From Candidatus Methylomirabilis lanthanidiphila (GTDB lineage Bacteria; Methylomirabilota; Methylomirabilia; Methylomirabilales; Methylomirabilaceae), in assembly GCA_902196205.1 (NCBI GenBank), contig CABIKM010000055.1, positions 20,656 through 84,655 of the forward strand: DNA of 64,000 nt, written 5' to 3'. This document shows, piece by piece, positions 34,452 through 43,526 of this stretch. The notes beneath the pieces are model-generated. The model saw only the letters and a list, made by a program, of their open reading frames with translations. It ran no database searches and was not told where the DNA came from. Every line of letters begins with the position of its first letter. Positions within the stretch are counted from its first letter, which is position 1. The position numbers were made by a program, and so were the translations under genes.

Positions 34452-34680
34452 ACATTATGCGGGCTGGACAAACGGGCCATCCGGGCTATGCTGGCCGCTC
34501 CTCGCACAGGCCGCCGCCGTCGACGCGGCGGAGGACGCTCAACCGGGGACGGGCCGGCATGGCGACGAGCTGCCCGCCGAGCTGACACGAGCCGACACCT
34601 CCGTATGTGAATCGGCTCCCCAGCCCCATACTAGGGAGCCCACGGTGCTACGCAGGTCGCCGGCTCGTCCATTATATCTA

Positions 34681-34730
34681 GATTGTTTAAAGTTAATATG
34701 TATTAACCGATCGGTTTGATTAATACAATC
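34681..34730. promoter_or_regulatory. Nested palindrome, possible repressor operator
   Basis: AACCGATCGGTT (34705-34716) is a perfect 12-bp palindrome of the type bound by TetR-family repressors. It lies inside TGTATTAA...TTAATACA (34699-34727), with GATTGT/ACAATC at the ends. No regulator gene is nearby. Confidence 0.4.
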
Positions 34731-34992
34731 AGGCTGGCGCTCAGAGAAATATGGATATTGACATCAGAAGCGTTGCTTTTCAGAGTTGAAAAGGCACGCC
34801 TGAATATTTGTCGGTTGGCGGTTACCTCTTTTCCCTTAAACGAATGCGCCGATTGCCGCGTCATATTCTACATAACGCCGGACCACCAAAGAAGTTATAG
34901 ACCGTCGATTTAGCTTCTTTCATGGCAAAACAGCTCCTACGCAACGTACGCTGTAGAACACGGATGACAGTTCATTCTACGAGGGTCAAAAC

Positions 34993-35262
34993 ATGGCTAC
35001 AATTATTGAGTATACTGATCAAAAAAGACCTGCCAACAAATATCCCAACCGGATTATTTCACCACGTACACCGGGTCCATGCTGCTACTCGAAAATGGAA
35101 CAAATTGGAGTCGAGCAACACGAAGAAGGTTGGAGTTTCATTTATAAGCGCTGCAAGAAGTGCGGGTTTGCCGTCCGTCACGTAACAGCCCGAATCTCAC
35201 AAGTCTTTACAAAAAAATGTCCTCGCTTTGATCACCACCAACTCGTCGGTTTCCACAACTAG
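34993..35262 (+). CDS. Small conserved-looking protein with a CxxC knuckle
   Basis: The 89-aa frame starts MATIIEYTDQKRPANKYPNR and has GPCCYS, then EEGWSFIYKRCKKCGFAVRH. Two cysteine groups (CC and CKKC) could form a zinc site. The composition is protein-like and the gene stands 72 bp before nadA on the same strand. I do not recognise a named family. The ribosome site is weak. Confidence 0.6.
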   Translation: MATIIEYTDQKRPANKYPNRIISPRTPGPCCYSKMEQIGVEQHEEGWSFIYKRCKKCGFAVRHVTARISQVFTKKCPRFDHHQLVGFHN

Positions 35263-35334
35263 CGAGGCTCAAAAGTTGCCCTCCGTGTTGGACCGTACCT
35301 GTGCTATACTTTAGCGCCGAGTGAGAAACCGCAC

Positions 35335-36312
35335 ATGTGGAGTGAAGGGATGAACGTTGGTGGTCTGATTGAAGAAGCACAGGTGAGCGCTCTGCTTGAT
35401 CTCGAAGAAGAGATTGAGCGGCTGAAAAAAGATTTACATGCGGTCGTGTTAGCGCATTACTATCAGGACTCTGATATTCAGGATGTCGCCGATGTCATCG
35501 GCGACAGTCTGCAACTGGCCCAGCAGGCCGCACAGACGAACGCTGAAGTGATCGTCTTTGCCGGCGTTCACTTTATGGCGGAGACGGCAAAGATTCTCAA
35601 CCCTTCAAAACAGGTACTGCTCCCGGACTTGCAGGCGGGATGTTCTCTGGCAGAAGGCTGTCCTCCCGATCTGTTCGGACGCTTCAAGCAGAAATACCCG
35701 GACCACATCGTGATCAGCTACATCAATTGCAGCGCCGAGATCAAGGCGATGAGCGATATCATCTGCACCTCGAGCAATGCAGAAAAAATCATCAATCGGA
35801 TCCCGAAGGAACAGCCGATTCTCTTTGCGCCCGATCAGAACTTGGGTCGTTATCTTATAAAAAAAACTGGCCGCGATCTGACGTTATGGCCAGGCACCTG
35901 CGTGGTGCACGAGATGTTCTCCGAAAAGAAGCTCGTGCAGCTTATGGTGCGCCATCCTCATGCCAAGGTGCTCGCCCATCCCGAGTGTGAAGCAGGCGTG
36001 CTTCAGCATGCCGACTACATCGGCTCAACGAGCGCGCTCCTGAGTTACGTCAAACAGAGCAAGGACACTGAGTTCATCATCGCGACCGAACCCGGCATCA
36101 TTCACCAGATGGAGAAGGCCTGCTCGGATAAGACATTTATCCCGGCCCCTCCGGACGGGGATTGCGCCTGCAACCAGTGCCCCTACATGCGACTCAACAC
36201 GATGGAGAAGCTGTACCTGTGCATGAAACACCGTGCGCCGGAAATTACGCTCGACGAAGAGCTTCGGCTTCTTGCCTTACGCCCCATCCGGCGCATGCTG
36301 GCCATGAGCTAA
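35335..36312 (+). CDS. nadA: Quinolinate synthase NadA
   Basis: The 325-aa protein has [20 protein letters not shown] at the start of the first domain and the three Cys ligands of the 4Fe-4S cluster in [18 protein letters not shown] and CNQCPYM. It condenses iminoaspartate with dihydroxyacetone phosphate to quinolinate, which must be done under low oxygen because the cluster is labile. It is the first gene of a nadA-nadC-nadB run covering the whole aspartate-to-nicotinate-mononucleotide path. The start at 35335 could instead be the ATG at 35350, five codons later. Confidence 0.97.
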   Translation: MWSEGMNVGGLIEEAQVSALLDLEEEIERLKKDLHAVVLAHYYQDSDIQDVADVIGDSLQLAQQAAQTNAEVIVFAGVHFMAETAKILNPSKQVLLPDLQAGCSLAEGCPPDLFGRFKQKYPDHIVISYINCSAEIKAMSDIICTSSNAEKIINRIPKEQPILFAPDQNLGRYLIKKTGRDLTLWPGTCVVHEMFSEKKLVQLMVRHPHAKVLAHPECEAGVLQHADYIGSTSALLSYVKQSKDTEFIIATEPGIIHQMEKACSDKTFIPAPPDGDCACNQCPYMRLNTMEKLYLCMKHRAPEITLDEELRLLALRPIRRMLAMS

Positions 36313-36333
36313 GGCCGTCTCTCCTGTATCTTC

Positions 36334-37197
36334 ATGCCCCTCTCCCTCGTTCGGATCAGCCGTCAAGAAGCCCTCAAGCGGTTCCTTGAGGAAGACATCG
36401 GCCGTGGCGATGTCACGACCCTCGCGATCGTGCCGCCCGATCAACAGGCGATCGGCCATTTCGTGGCCAAGGCACCCCTTATACTGGCCGGGATCGAGCT
36501 GGTGGTCGAGACTCTCGCCATCATGGATGAAGGCATCGTGGTGGAGAACCGCCATCGTGACGGTGATGAGCTGCACGAAGGCCAGAGGGCCGCATCCGTC
36601 CGTGGTCAAGCCAGGGCGCTGCTGACCGGCGAACGTGTGGCCACAAATCTACTCCAGCGGCTCTGCGGAATCGCCACGCTGACAAGACGGTTCGTTGAGG
36701 CTGTCCGCGGGACGCAGGCGAAAATTCTTGATACGCGAAAAACCACGCCAGGACTACGGGTCTTTGAGAAGTATGCCGTAACCGTGGGCGGCGGGATCAA
36801 CCATCGCTTTGGACTTGATGATGCGATCCTGATCAAGGATAACCATATCAGACTGGCCGGCGGTATCAGCGCAGCCATTGAAACAGCCCGACAACATGAG
36901 AGCCGCTCGCATCGGTTCGAGGTTGAGGTCGCTACCCTCGAAGAGTTGCAGGCAGCGCTCCGGTATGATCTTGACGCCGTTCTCCTCGACAACATGAACC
37001 CGGAAATGGTTCGACAAGCCGTGGCCTGCGTGCGCGCTCACGAGCACGGCAATAAGATCGTGATCGAAGCGTCAGGCGGCATGACCCTCGACAATGTCCG
37101 GGCATTCGCGGAGGCCGGCGTCGACTGGATCTCCATTGGAGCCTTGACGCATACCGCCCCAGCCGTCGATATGAGCTTCAAGATCTACCCCGCATGA
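36334..37197 (+). CDS. nadC: Nicotinate-nucleotide pyrophosphorylase NadC
   Basis: The 287-aa protein shows EDIGRGDVTT at the N-terminus, the RKTTPGLR phosphoribosyl-binding motif, and the barrel signatures AILIKDNHI, EVATLEEL, LLDNM and EASGGM. It turns quinolinate and PRPP into nicotinate mononucleotide with CO2 release. It lies 21 bp after nadA, and its stop overlaps the nadB start (ATGA), so the three enzymes are made from one transcript. Confidence 0.97.
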   Translation: MPLSLVRISRQEALKRFLEEDIGRGDVTTLAIVPPDQQAIGHFVAKAPLILAGIELVVETLAIMDEGIVVENRHRDGDELHEGQRAASVRGQARALLTGERVATNLLQRLCGIATLTRRFVEAVRGTQAKILDTRKTTPGLRVFEKYAVTVGGGINHRFGLDDAILIKDNHIRLAGGISAAIETARQHESRSHRFEVEVATLEELQAALRYDLDAVLLDNMNPEMVRQAVACVRAHEHGNKIVIEASGGMTLDNVRAFAEAGVDWISIGALTHTAPAVDMSFKIYPA

Positions 37198-38747
37198 AAA
37201 CAGACATCCTCATCATTGGCAGCGGCCTGGCGGGATGTGCCGCGGCGCTGGCGGCCGCCAAACGGGACGTTGAGGTGACGCTGCTCACCCGATCGCCCCA
37301 GCCGGAGGAAAGCAGCACCTTCTGGGCCCAAGGCGGCATCATCTATCAAGGGGCAAACGACTCCCCCCAAAAGCTGGTAGCTGATATTCTCACCGCCGGC
37401 GCGGGTCTGAGTTCGCCTGAAGCAGCGGCGCTGGTCAGTCGCGAGGGTCCCCGGCTGGTGAAGGAGATTCTCATTGATGAGCTCGGGGTTCCGTTCGACG
37501 AATCGCCGGACCATTCGACTCGATGGGACCTGACTGCAGAGGCCGCGCATTCGCTTCCACGTATCCTGCATCATAAGGACCAGACAGGGTTGGCGATCCA
37601 GCGCGCGTTCATTGAACGGATAGCCTCATATCCGAGGGTCAAGCTGCTCTGCGCAGCGACCGCCGTCGATCTGCTCACGATTTCTCACCATTCGGCCGAA
37701 CCCCTGGATGTCTATAAGGCCCCAACGTGCATTGGAGCGTACGCGCTGGATCAGACGACCGGTGAGATCTTTCCGATCCTCGCGAAGGAGACGATCCTGG
37801 CGACCGGCGGACTCGGCCGTGTCTTTCTGCATACCACCAATCCTGCCGGTGCCCGAGGCGACGGCATTGCGATGGCCTACCGGGCCGGCGCTCGTTGTAT
37901 CAATATGCAGTACGTCCAGTTTCACCCCACCACGCTCTTCCATCCCAGTGGCCGGTTCCTCATCTCGGAAGCGATGCGAGGCGAAGGCGCCCGCCTCGTA
38001 GACGGTAGAGGGCGTGAATTTATGACTGATTATCACTCCGATGGATCACTCGCCCCGCGGGACGTGGTCGCGCGCGGGATCCATCAGATGATGCTGGAAT
38101 CGGGCGAGCCGTGCGCCTATCTCGATATCTCTCACAAACCGGCCGATCAGGTCCGCGAACGATTCCCCGGAATCTATGCGCACTGTCTGAAGTACGGGAT
38201 CGATATGACGAAGGAGCCCATCCCCGTCGTCCCGGCTGCGCACTACAGTTGCGGCGGCATTTCGGTTGACGAGTGGGGACAGTCAAACCTGCATCGACTG
38301 CGCGCCGTTGGGGAGGTCGCCTGCTCGGGGTTGCATGGCGCCAATCGCTTGGCCAGTACGTCCCTGTTGGAATGCCTTGTGTGGGGAACCCGTGCCGGCG
38401 CTCAGGCCGCAGCGTTCATCACAGGGGATGACGACTATTATTTTCCCAGGATTGCGCCCTGGCGATATGAACGCGAGCCGGTTGATCCGGCGCTGATCGC
38501 CCAGGACTGGCTCAGCATCCAACAGACCATGTGGAATTACGTCGGGCTCGTCCGCAGCGCTAAACGGCTGAACCGAGCCCATGAGATCCTGCGGGAACTC
38601 GGTCTTGAGATCTTACGGTTCTACGAGAAGGCCGAGGTCACCGACGCAATGGTCGGCCTTCGTAACGGTATTCAGACGGCGCTGGTCATCCTGCTGGCGG
38701 CTATGGAATGTCGGCAGAGCCGCGGCTGCCACTACCGGATCGACTGA
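37194..38747 (+). CDS. nadB: L-aspartate oxidase NadB
   Basis: The 517-aa flavoprotein starts with the FAD motif IIGSGLAGCAAALAAAK, has FWAQGGI and the succinate-dehydrogenase-like catalytic segment MAYRAGARCINMQYVQFHPT, and the typical HGANRLASTSLLECLVWG. It oxidises aspartate to iminoaspartate for NadA. The C-terminal helical domain ends SRGCHYRID. It starts within the last codons of nadC. Confidence 0.96.
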   Translation: MKTDILIIGSGLAGCAAALAAAKRDVEVTLLTRSPQPEESSTFWAQGGIIYQGANDSPQKLVADILTAGAGLSSPEAAALVSREGPRLVKEILIDELGVPFDESPDHSTRWDLTAEAAHSLPRILHHKDQTGLAIQRAFIERIASYPRVKLLCAATAVDLLTISHHSAEPLDVYKAPTCIGAYALDQTTGEIFPILAKETILATGGLGRVFLHTTNPAGARGDGIAMAYRAGARCINMQYVQFHPTTLFHPSGRFLISEAMRGEGARLVDGRGREFMTDYHSDGSLAPRDVVARGIHQMMLESGEPCAYLDISHKPADQVRERFPGIYAHCLKYGIDMTKEPIPVVPAAHYSCGGISVDEWGQSNLHRLRAVGEVACSGLHGANRLASTSLLECLVWGTRAGAQAAAFITGDDDYYFPRIAPWRYEREPVDPALIAQDWLSIQQTMWNYVGLVRSAKRLNRAHEILRELGLEILRFYEKAEVTDAMVGLRNGIQTALVILLAAMECRQSRGCHYRID

Positions 38748-38751
38748 AATA

Positions 38752-38817
38752 GCGGTCAGCCCTCAGCCTTCAGCACAAAGAAGCTGACCGCTGAGGGCTG
38801 ACCGCTGAGGGCTGATA
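38752..38817. repeat. CAGCCCTCAGCCTTCAGC / GCTGACCGCTGAGGGCTGA dispersed repeat
   Basis: An inverted pair of the CAGC word family: GGTCAGCCCTCAGCCTTCAGC, then GCTGACCGCTGAGGGCTGAC twice. It separates nadB from the alcohol dehydrogenase gene. Confidence 0.75.
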
Positions 38818-38818
38818 C

Positions 38819-39850
38819 ATGAAAGCTGTGCGATTCCATGAGCATGGCGGGCCAGAGGTTCTGAGATACGAAGACGCCCCTGATCCCGTCATCGCTCCTC
38901 ATGAGGTGCTGGTAAAGGTCAAGGCCTGCGCCCTGAATCACCTGGATCTCTGGTGCCGAAAAGGGATGCTGGGGATGCAGATTCCCCTACCCCACATCTC
39001 CGGATCGGATATCGCCGGTGAGGTGGCGGCGGTTGGAAGTATCGTCACCCGCATTATACCCGGTCAACAGGTCGTCGTCTCACCGGGGGTGAGCTGCGGC
39101 CAGTGCATTCACTGTCTGTCCGGCCGCGATACCGCCTGCCGCACTTACGAAATCGTGGGCGGCTACCGGATCGACGGCGGCTACGCGGAGTATGTGAAGG
39201 TTTCAGAGGTCAACATTCTGCCGATACCGGAGGGAATGAGCTTCGAAGCGGCTGCGGCGTTCCCGCTCACGTTTCTGACCGCTTGGAACATGCTGGTCAA
39301 TCTCGCGCGCGTCAAACGCGGTGATGACGTCCTGGTGATGGGGGCGGGAAGCGGGGTTGGAAGCGCCGCCGTCCAGATTGCCAAGCTGTTCGGCGCTCGC
39401 GTGATCGCCGCCGCCGGCGCCGACGAGAAGCTTGAGAAGGCTAAGGGACTCGGCGCCGACGAGACGATCAACTATGTTACCCAGGATCTGGTCGCCGAGG
39501 CGCGGCGCCTGACGGCCAAGCGAGGAGTGGACGTCATCTTCGAGCATGTGGGGGGCGCCGTGTTTGAAACACTCATTCCGGCTCTCGCTACCGGAGGCCG
39601 CCTCGTGACCTGCGGCGCGACCGCAGGCTACCTGGCCCAAACCGATATCCGATACCTGTTCATGCGGCAGTTGTCGATTATGGGCGGTTTCATGGGGCCC
39701 AAGGCAGATCTGCTGCAGATCGTCCGGGAAATGACGCGCGGAACGCTCACACCGATCGTCGATCGGGTCTTCCCGCTCAAGGACGCTGCAGCCGCGCAAT
39801 GCGCGATGGAGGACCGCAAGCTGTTCGGCAAGCTGGTCCTGGCAGTCTAG
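38819..39850 (+). CDS. Zinc-type alcohol dehydrogenase / quinone oxidoreductase superfamily protein
   Basis: The 343-aa medium-chain dehydrogenase has the GroES-like N-domain (HISGSDIAGEVAAVG), the structural-zinc cysteines in SCGQCIHCLSGRDTAC, and the nucleotide-binding GAGSGVGSAAVQIAKLFGA in the Rossmann domain near residue 175. The four-cysteine lobe indicates a zinc enzyme rather than a zinc-free quinone reductase. The substrate (alcohol, aldehyde or enoyl compound) cannot be told. A repeat separates it from nadB, so it may be transcribed on its own. Confidence 0.87.
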   Translation: MKAVRFHEHGGPEVLRYEDAPDPVIAPHEVLVKVKACALNHLDLWCRKGMLGMQIPLPHISGSDIAGEVAAVGSIVTRIIPGQQVVVSPGVSCGQCIHCLSGRDTACRTYEIVGGYRIDGGYAEYVKVSEVNILPIPEGMSFEAAAAFPLTFLTAWNMLVNLARVKRGDDVLVMGAGSGVGSAAVQIAKLFGARVIAAAGADEKLEKAKGLGADETINYVTQDLVAEARRLTAKRGVDVIFEHVGGAVFETLIPALATGGRLVTCGATAGYLAQTDIRYLFMRQLSIMGGFMGPKADLLQIVREMTRGTLTPIVDRVFPLKDAAAAQCAMEDRKLFGKLVLAV

Positions 39851-39896
39851 CCACACGATAGACCGGCAGTCTGTCGGGACGTACATTAAGGGGAGT

Positions 39897-40655
39897 ATGA
39901 TGACGCTCAACGTCGCACATCGAGGAGCCTCGGCGCTGGCGCCTGAGAACACGATAGCCGCTTTTGAAAAAGCCATTGAACTGGGCGTCGACGCCATCGA
40001 GCTGGACCTGCACGTCAGTCGAGATGGGGAACTCGTCGTAATCCACGATCAGACGCTGGACCGGACCACTAATGGCCAAGGGCCGGTCCATGCCCATAGC
40101 GTGCAGGAACTCAAGCAGCTTGATGCCGGTCGCTGGTTTGGCGAGGGCTTTACCGGTCAACGAATACCGACCCTCGCTGAGGTCCTGGACCGTTTCGCCG
40201 GAAAGGTTGCGCTCGCGCTCGAAGTCAAGGCCGGGTCGGCCTTCTTTTGCGGTATCGAGGAGAAGGTGGTGGCAGTCCTGCGCGAGCACCAGATCATTTC
40301 ACAGGTGGCCGTGGCGTCATTCGATCACTACGCGCTACGCAGACTGAAAGAGCTGGAGCCATCCATCCAGACCGCCGCCTTGCTCGTAGGGCGGCCGGTG
40401 TCGATGCCGATGATTGCGGAAGCGTGTCAGGCAGGCGCTATGGCCCTCGAATGCAGCCTTGTCACGAAAACAGAGGTTGAGGCCTGCCACGCCGCCGGAC
40501 TTCAACTTGTGGTGTGGGTCGTGAATGAGCCGACTCAGATGGGCCACTTTATCGATCTGGGAGTCGACGGGATCATTACCGACAGACCCAACCTTCTACG
40601 TCAAGTACTGGCAGAGCGCGGCGAACCCCGCCCAAACCCTACACACTTGAAATAA
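39897..40655 (+). CDS. Glycerophosphodiester phosphodiesterase
   Basis: The 252-aa protein has the GDPD signatures VAHRGASALAPENTIAAF (catalytic His-Arg), IELDLHVSRDGELVVIHDQ (metal-binding acids and second catalytic His), and TLDRTTNG. It has no signal peptide, so it is cytoplasmic like UgpQ, splitting glycerophosphodiesters into glycerol-3-phosphate and an alcohol. In this window such products could come from turnover of phospholipid head groups. The start has GGGGAG upstream; ATG codons at 39897 and 39900 are equivalent choices. Confidence 0.93.
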   Translation: MMTLNVAHRGASALAPENTIAAFEKAIELGVDAIELDLHVSRDGELVVIHDQTLDRTTNGQGPVHAHSVQELKQLDAGRWFGEGFTGQRIPTLAEVLDRFAGKVALALEVKAGSAFFCGIEEKVVAVLREHQIISQVAVASFDHYALRRLKELEPSIQTAALLVGRPVSMPMIAEACQAGAMALECSLVTKTEVEACHAAGLQLVVWVVNEPTQMGHFIDLGVDGIITDRPNLLRQVLAERGEPRPNPTHLK

Positions 40656-40701
40656 GCCGCCGCTTCACACTGGTCTCAGCAGTCGACACCCCTGGATAGT
40701 C

Positions 40702-40815
40702 ATGGCATCTGATCCAACACCCGGCGACTCAAACCGAACCTGGTGGCCCTTTATTCTCTTGGTCGGAGCGATCACTGCTGTCGTAGTCGCCGCGTTCTTC
40801 CTGATACTCTTATGA
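40702..40815 (+). CDS. 37-aa single-pass membrane micro-protein
   Basis: The frame MASDPTPGDSNRTWWPFILL continues VGAITAVVVAAFFLILL: a polar N-terminus then one transmembrane helix to the end. A hairpin with a T-run follows the stop at 40822-40842, supporting a real transcript end. The ribosome site is poor. No family recognised. Confidence 0.45.
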   Translation: MASDPTPGDSNRTWWPFILLVGAITAVVVAAFFLILL

Positions 40816-40821
40816 TTACGG

Positions 40822-40842
40822 AACCCGGAACGACGGGTTTTT
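40822..40842 (+). terminator. Short rho-independent terminator
   Basis: Stem AACCCG-GAACGA-CGGGTT followed by TTT. It lies directly after the 37-aa micro-ORF. The stem is short, so termination may be weak. Confidence 0.5.
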
Positions 40843-41086
40843 CTGGTTGCGCACCCGCGCTGCCTTACGCTATCTTAAAGGAGTCATCATCTACAACGCA
40901 CCAATCCTGAGTTCGTCGATGTCCGAGTCTGTTAAAGGGGCGGTAAGACGCTCACACCGCATGGCCGCTCCTGAGGGTTCTCAAGAATTCCAATAGTGTA
41001 TGAACCTTTATTGAGAGGCTTCGCTCCCTGGGCGCAGGCATGCCGTCGGTGGGAAAAGAAGTGACCGGACGTTCAAGGAGTACAGA

Positions 41087-42829
41087 ATGGCGGGCACAGT
41101 TGCTGCCATGAACCAAGGCTTGGACCGGCCTTGGTTCGCCTACTATGACCCGTGGATTCCAAGGCACCTCGAGTATCCGGATATCCCGCTCCATCGTTTT
41201 CTCACAACCTCGGCCAGGAACCATCCCGATCGAACCGCGATCATCTTTTATGGCAGGAGACTCACCTATCGCGCCCTGGACGATGCCGCCACACGATTTG
41301 CTGCCGCCCTTGCGGACCGCGGACTGGCCAAAGGCGACAGGGTCTCGCTCTTTCTCCCGAACTGCCCCCAGATGGTGATCGCCTACTACGGCACATTGCG
41401 AGCTGGTGGACTCGCAGTCTCGACCAGCCCGCTCTATTCCACACGAGAGCTGGAACATCAACTGAACGACTCCGGCGCCGAGACTATCGTGGTATTGTCG
41501 AAACTCTACCCGCTCGTCAAGGAGGTTGCGCCAAGGACCGGCCTCAAACGGATCATCGTCGCGAATATTAAGGAGTATTTCCCACCCATGCTCCGGCTGC
41601 TCTTTACGCTCCTGAAGGAGAAACGCGAGGGGCATCGACCTCCGATAGAGCGACGGCCTGGAACGGAGTGGTTTTCGGAGATGCTTGCCTCCGCTCCCGC
41701 GACGCCCCCCGCAACCACAGTCGGCGCTGACGATCCGGCGCTGCTGCAATATACCGGAGGCACGACAGGCGTGGCGAAGGGCGCGATGCTCACGCACAGG
41801 AATCTGGTGGCCAATACAATGCAGATCGCCGCATGGATGATGAAGCCTGCCGCCCGCTCAGTCGAGGGAGAGAGCGGCGACGCTGAGGTCTTCCTCGGGG
41901 CGATCCCGTTTTTTCACATCTATGGGATGACGGTAGTCATGAATCTCTGTATCTCGCTGGGCCACACGATGGTACTCTTGCCGCAATTCAAGACACAGGA
42001 AGTCCTGGATACGATCGCCAAATACCGACCCACCCTCTTCCCAGGCGTCCCAACGATGTACGTAGCCATCAACAATCATCCCGATGTCGGCAGGTACGAC
42101 CTCCATTCGATCAAGGCCTGCCTGAGCGGGGCTGCGCCATTACCGATTGAGGTTGCCAACAGATTTGAAGCGTTGACCGGCGCTCGCCTGGTGGAGGGGT
42201 ACGGTCTGACTGAGGCCTCGCCGGTCACGCACGCCAACCCGCTGTTTGGCGCCAGGAAGGTCGGGACGATCGGCCTGCCGCTCCCGGACACCGACGCCAG
42301 GATCGTAGACCTGGAGACCGGTGAGCGCACGCTGCCGTCGAAAGAGATCGGCGAGGTGGCGGTCAAAGGCCCCCAGATCATGGCCGGCTATTGGCATCAG
42401 CCCGGCGAGACCGCCATGGTACTCCGGGATGGGTGGTTGTACACAGGCGACATCGGCTATATGGACGAGCAGGGCTACTTCACCATCGTCGACCGGAAAA
42501 AGGAGATGATCATCGCGGGCGGTTTCAACGTCTATCCTCGGGAGGTTGAAGAACCGCTGTATGAACACCCGGGGGTCAAAGAGGTGGTCGCCGTTGGTCT
42601 GCCCGACCCCTACCGTGGAGAGACAGTAAAGGTGTATGTCGTTCTCAAAGAGGGGGAGCGCGTCACCGAGCAGGAGATCATCGACTTTTGTAAGCCGCGG
42701 ATGGCCAAACACAAGGTACCCACCCTGGTCGAGTTCAGACAAGAGCTGCCAAAGACACTTGTGGGTAAAGTGCTCCGTCGCGCCTTGCGTGAAGAAGAGA
42801 TGGCTAAGCGGAAGTCACAAGACGTCTGA
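41087..42829 (+). CDS. fadD: Long-chain fatty-acid-CoA ligase (AMP-binding family)
   Basis: The 580-aa adenylate-forming enzyme has the ATP/AMP motif YTGGTTGVAKGAMLTHRNL near residue 223, HIYGMTVVMN, GYGLTEASPVTHANP (adenine loop), and the TGDIGYMDEQGYFTIVDRKKE hinge. The catalytic C-terminal lysine region GKVLRRALREEE is present. The pattern and length fit long-chain acyl-CoA synthetases that activate fatty acids for oxidation or lipid synthesis. AAGGAG lies about 8 nt before the ATG. The DUF309 gene follows 6 bp after its stop. Confidence 0.92.
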   Translation: MAGTVAAMNQGLDRPWFAYYDPWIPRHLEYPDIPLHRFLTTSARNHPDRTAIIFYGRRLTYRALDDAATRFAAALADRGLAKGDRVSLFLPNCPQMVIAYYGTLRAGGLAVSTSPLYSTRELEHQLNDSGAETIVVLSKLYPLVKEVAPRTGLKRIIVANIKEYFPPMLRLLFTLLKEKREGHRPPIERRPGTEWFSEMLASAPATPPATTVGADDPALLQYTGGTTGVAKGAMLTHRNLVANTMQIAAWMMKPAARSVEGESGDAEVFLGAIPFFHIYGMTVVMNLCISLGHTMVLLPQFKTQEVLDTIAKYRPTLFPGVPTMYVAINNHPDVGRYDLHSIKACLSGAAPLPIEVANRFEALTGARLVEGYGLTEASPVTHANPLFGARKVGTIGLPLPDTDARIVDLETGERTLPSKEIGEVAVKGPQIMAGYWHQPGETAMVLRDGWLYTGDIGYMDEQGYFTIVDRKKEMIIAGGFNVYPREVEEPLYEHPGVKEVVAVGLPDPYRGETVKVYVVLKEGERVTEQEIIDFCKPRMAKHKVPTLVEFRQELPKTLVGKVLRRALREEEMAKRKSQDV

Positions 42830-42835
42830 AACGAC

Positions 42836-43516
42836 TTGGGCGCTGGAGACCGGTCCAAGCATTTCGCCGGATGTGTGATGCGAATTATTCCGCCGCCGAT
42901 CCGCAACATGAAGCTCCGCGACCAGTTGAGCGATCTGTTGAAGGAGGCGCTTCGAAGGGAAGGTCGGGCTGGACCGCTATATCTACTCCGCTCGTTCGAG
43001 GATATGGTGAGCGGGCAGAGGCAGCCGGCCCTTGAAGGCCAGTTGCACGCGGAGTTGTCCGCAGCAACCGACAGGATTGACGCCTATCGCCGGGTGTTGG
43101 AGCGAGTATCACAACGGAGGTGGGGTTCGACCGCTCCAGTGGAGCGAGCATTGGAAGAGGCTGCGCATCTTTTTAATGAGGGTCTCTTCTTCGAGGTGCA
43201 CGAGGTCCTGGAGGCGGTATGGCTCACGCAAGCCGACGGGGTACGTCTCCTGTTGCAGGGGCTCATCCAGATCGCAGTCGGATTTCACCACCTGGAGAAC
43301 CACAATCTCAGAGGCGCTCTGTTCCTCCTGTGGGAAGGAAGTGAAAAGGTTAAGGAATATGGTTCGGATCGGTCCGGTGTGGGATTGGATCGGTTTCTGG
43401 CGCAGGTCGAATGCGCCCGACAGTCGATCGAATCGCTTGGAGAGACGGCGTTCGACCGCTTCGATCGCTGGATGATCCCGATAATGCCGGTCATCAGAAT
43501 ATACTGTCGGACGTGA
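42836..43516 (+). CDS. DUF309 domain protein
   Basis: The frame is 226 aa. The C-terminal half carries the DUF309 signature LFNEGLFFEVHEVLEAVWL then LLQGLIQIAVGFHHLENHN, an all-helical domain with conserved His and Glu residues of unknown function. The N-terminal 60 residues have no recognised family. The true start is uncertain: ATG codons at 42878 and 42908 are alternatives, none with a good ribosome site. It lies between the acyl-CoA ligase and the hopanoid transporter, only 10 bp before hpnN. Confidence 0.8.
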   Translation: MGAGDRSKHFAGCVMRIIPPPIRNMKLRDQLSDLLKEALRREGRAGPLYLLRSFEDMVSGQRQPALEGQLHAELSAATDRIDAYRRVLERVSQRRWGSTAPVERALEEAAHLFNEGLFFEVHEVLEAVWLTQADGVRLLLQGLIQIAVGFHHLENHNLRGALFLLWEGSEKVKEYGSDRSGVGLDRFLAQVECARQSIESLGETAFDRFDRWMIPIMPVIRIYCRT

Positions 43517-43526
43517 GGTCTGTCGA

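Larger units (their letters stand above)
33711..34992. other. Gene-poor region
   Basis: About 1.3 kb without a confident gene. It holds an orphan SuhB-like C-terminal fragment (33930-34031), a doubtful small zinc-ribbon frame (34248-34451), and a nested palindrome (34681-34730). Confidence 0.6.

Noticed and set aside
34716..34913. Plus-strand frame of 65 codons in the gene desert
   Set aside because: Starts inside the palindrome, has no ribosome site and no motif.
33711..34992. Search of the gene-poor region for tRNA or rRNA genes
   Set aside because: No cloverleaf or rRNA-like segment could be read. No stable RNA gene was recognised anywhere in the window, though a tRNA could be missed by eye.
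38640..38747. Possible frameshift at the nadB C-terminus
   Set aside because: The final SRGCHYRID fits the family ending closely enough; no better continuation exists in another frame.
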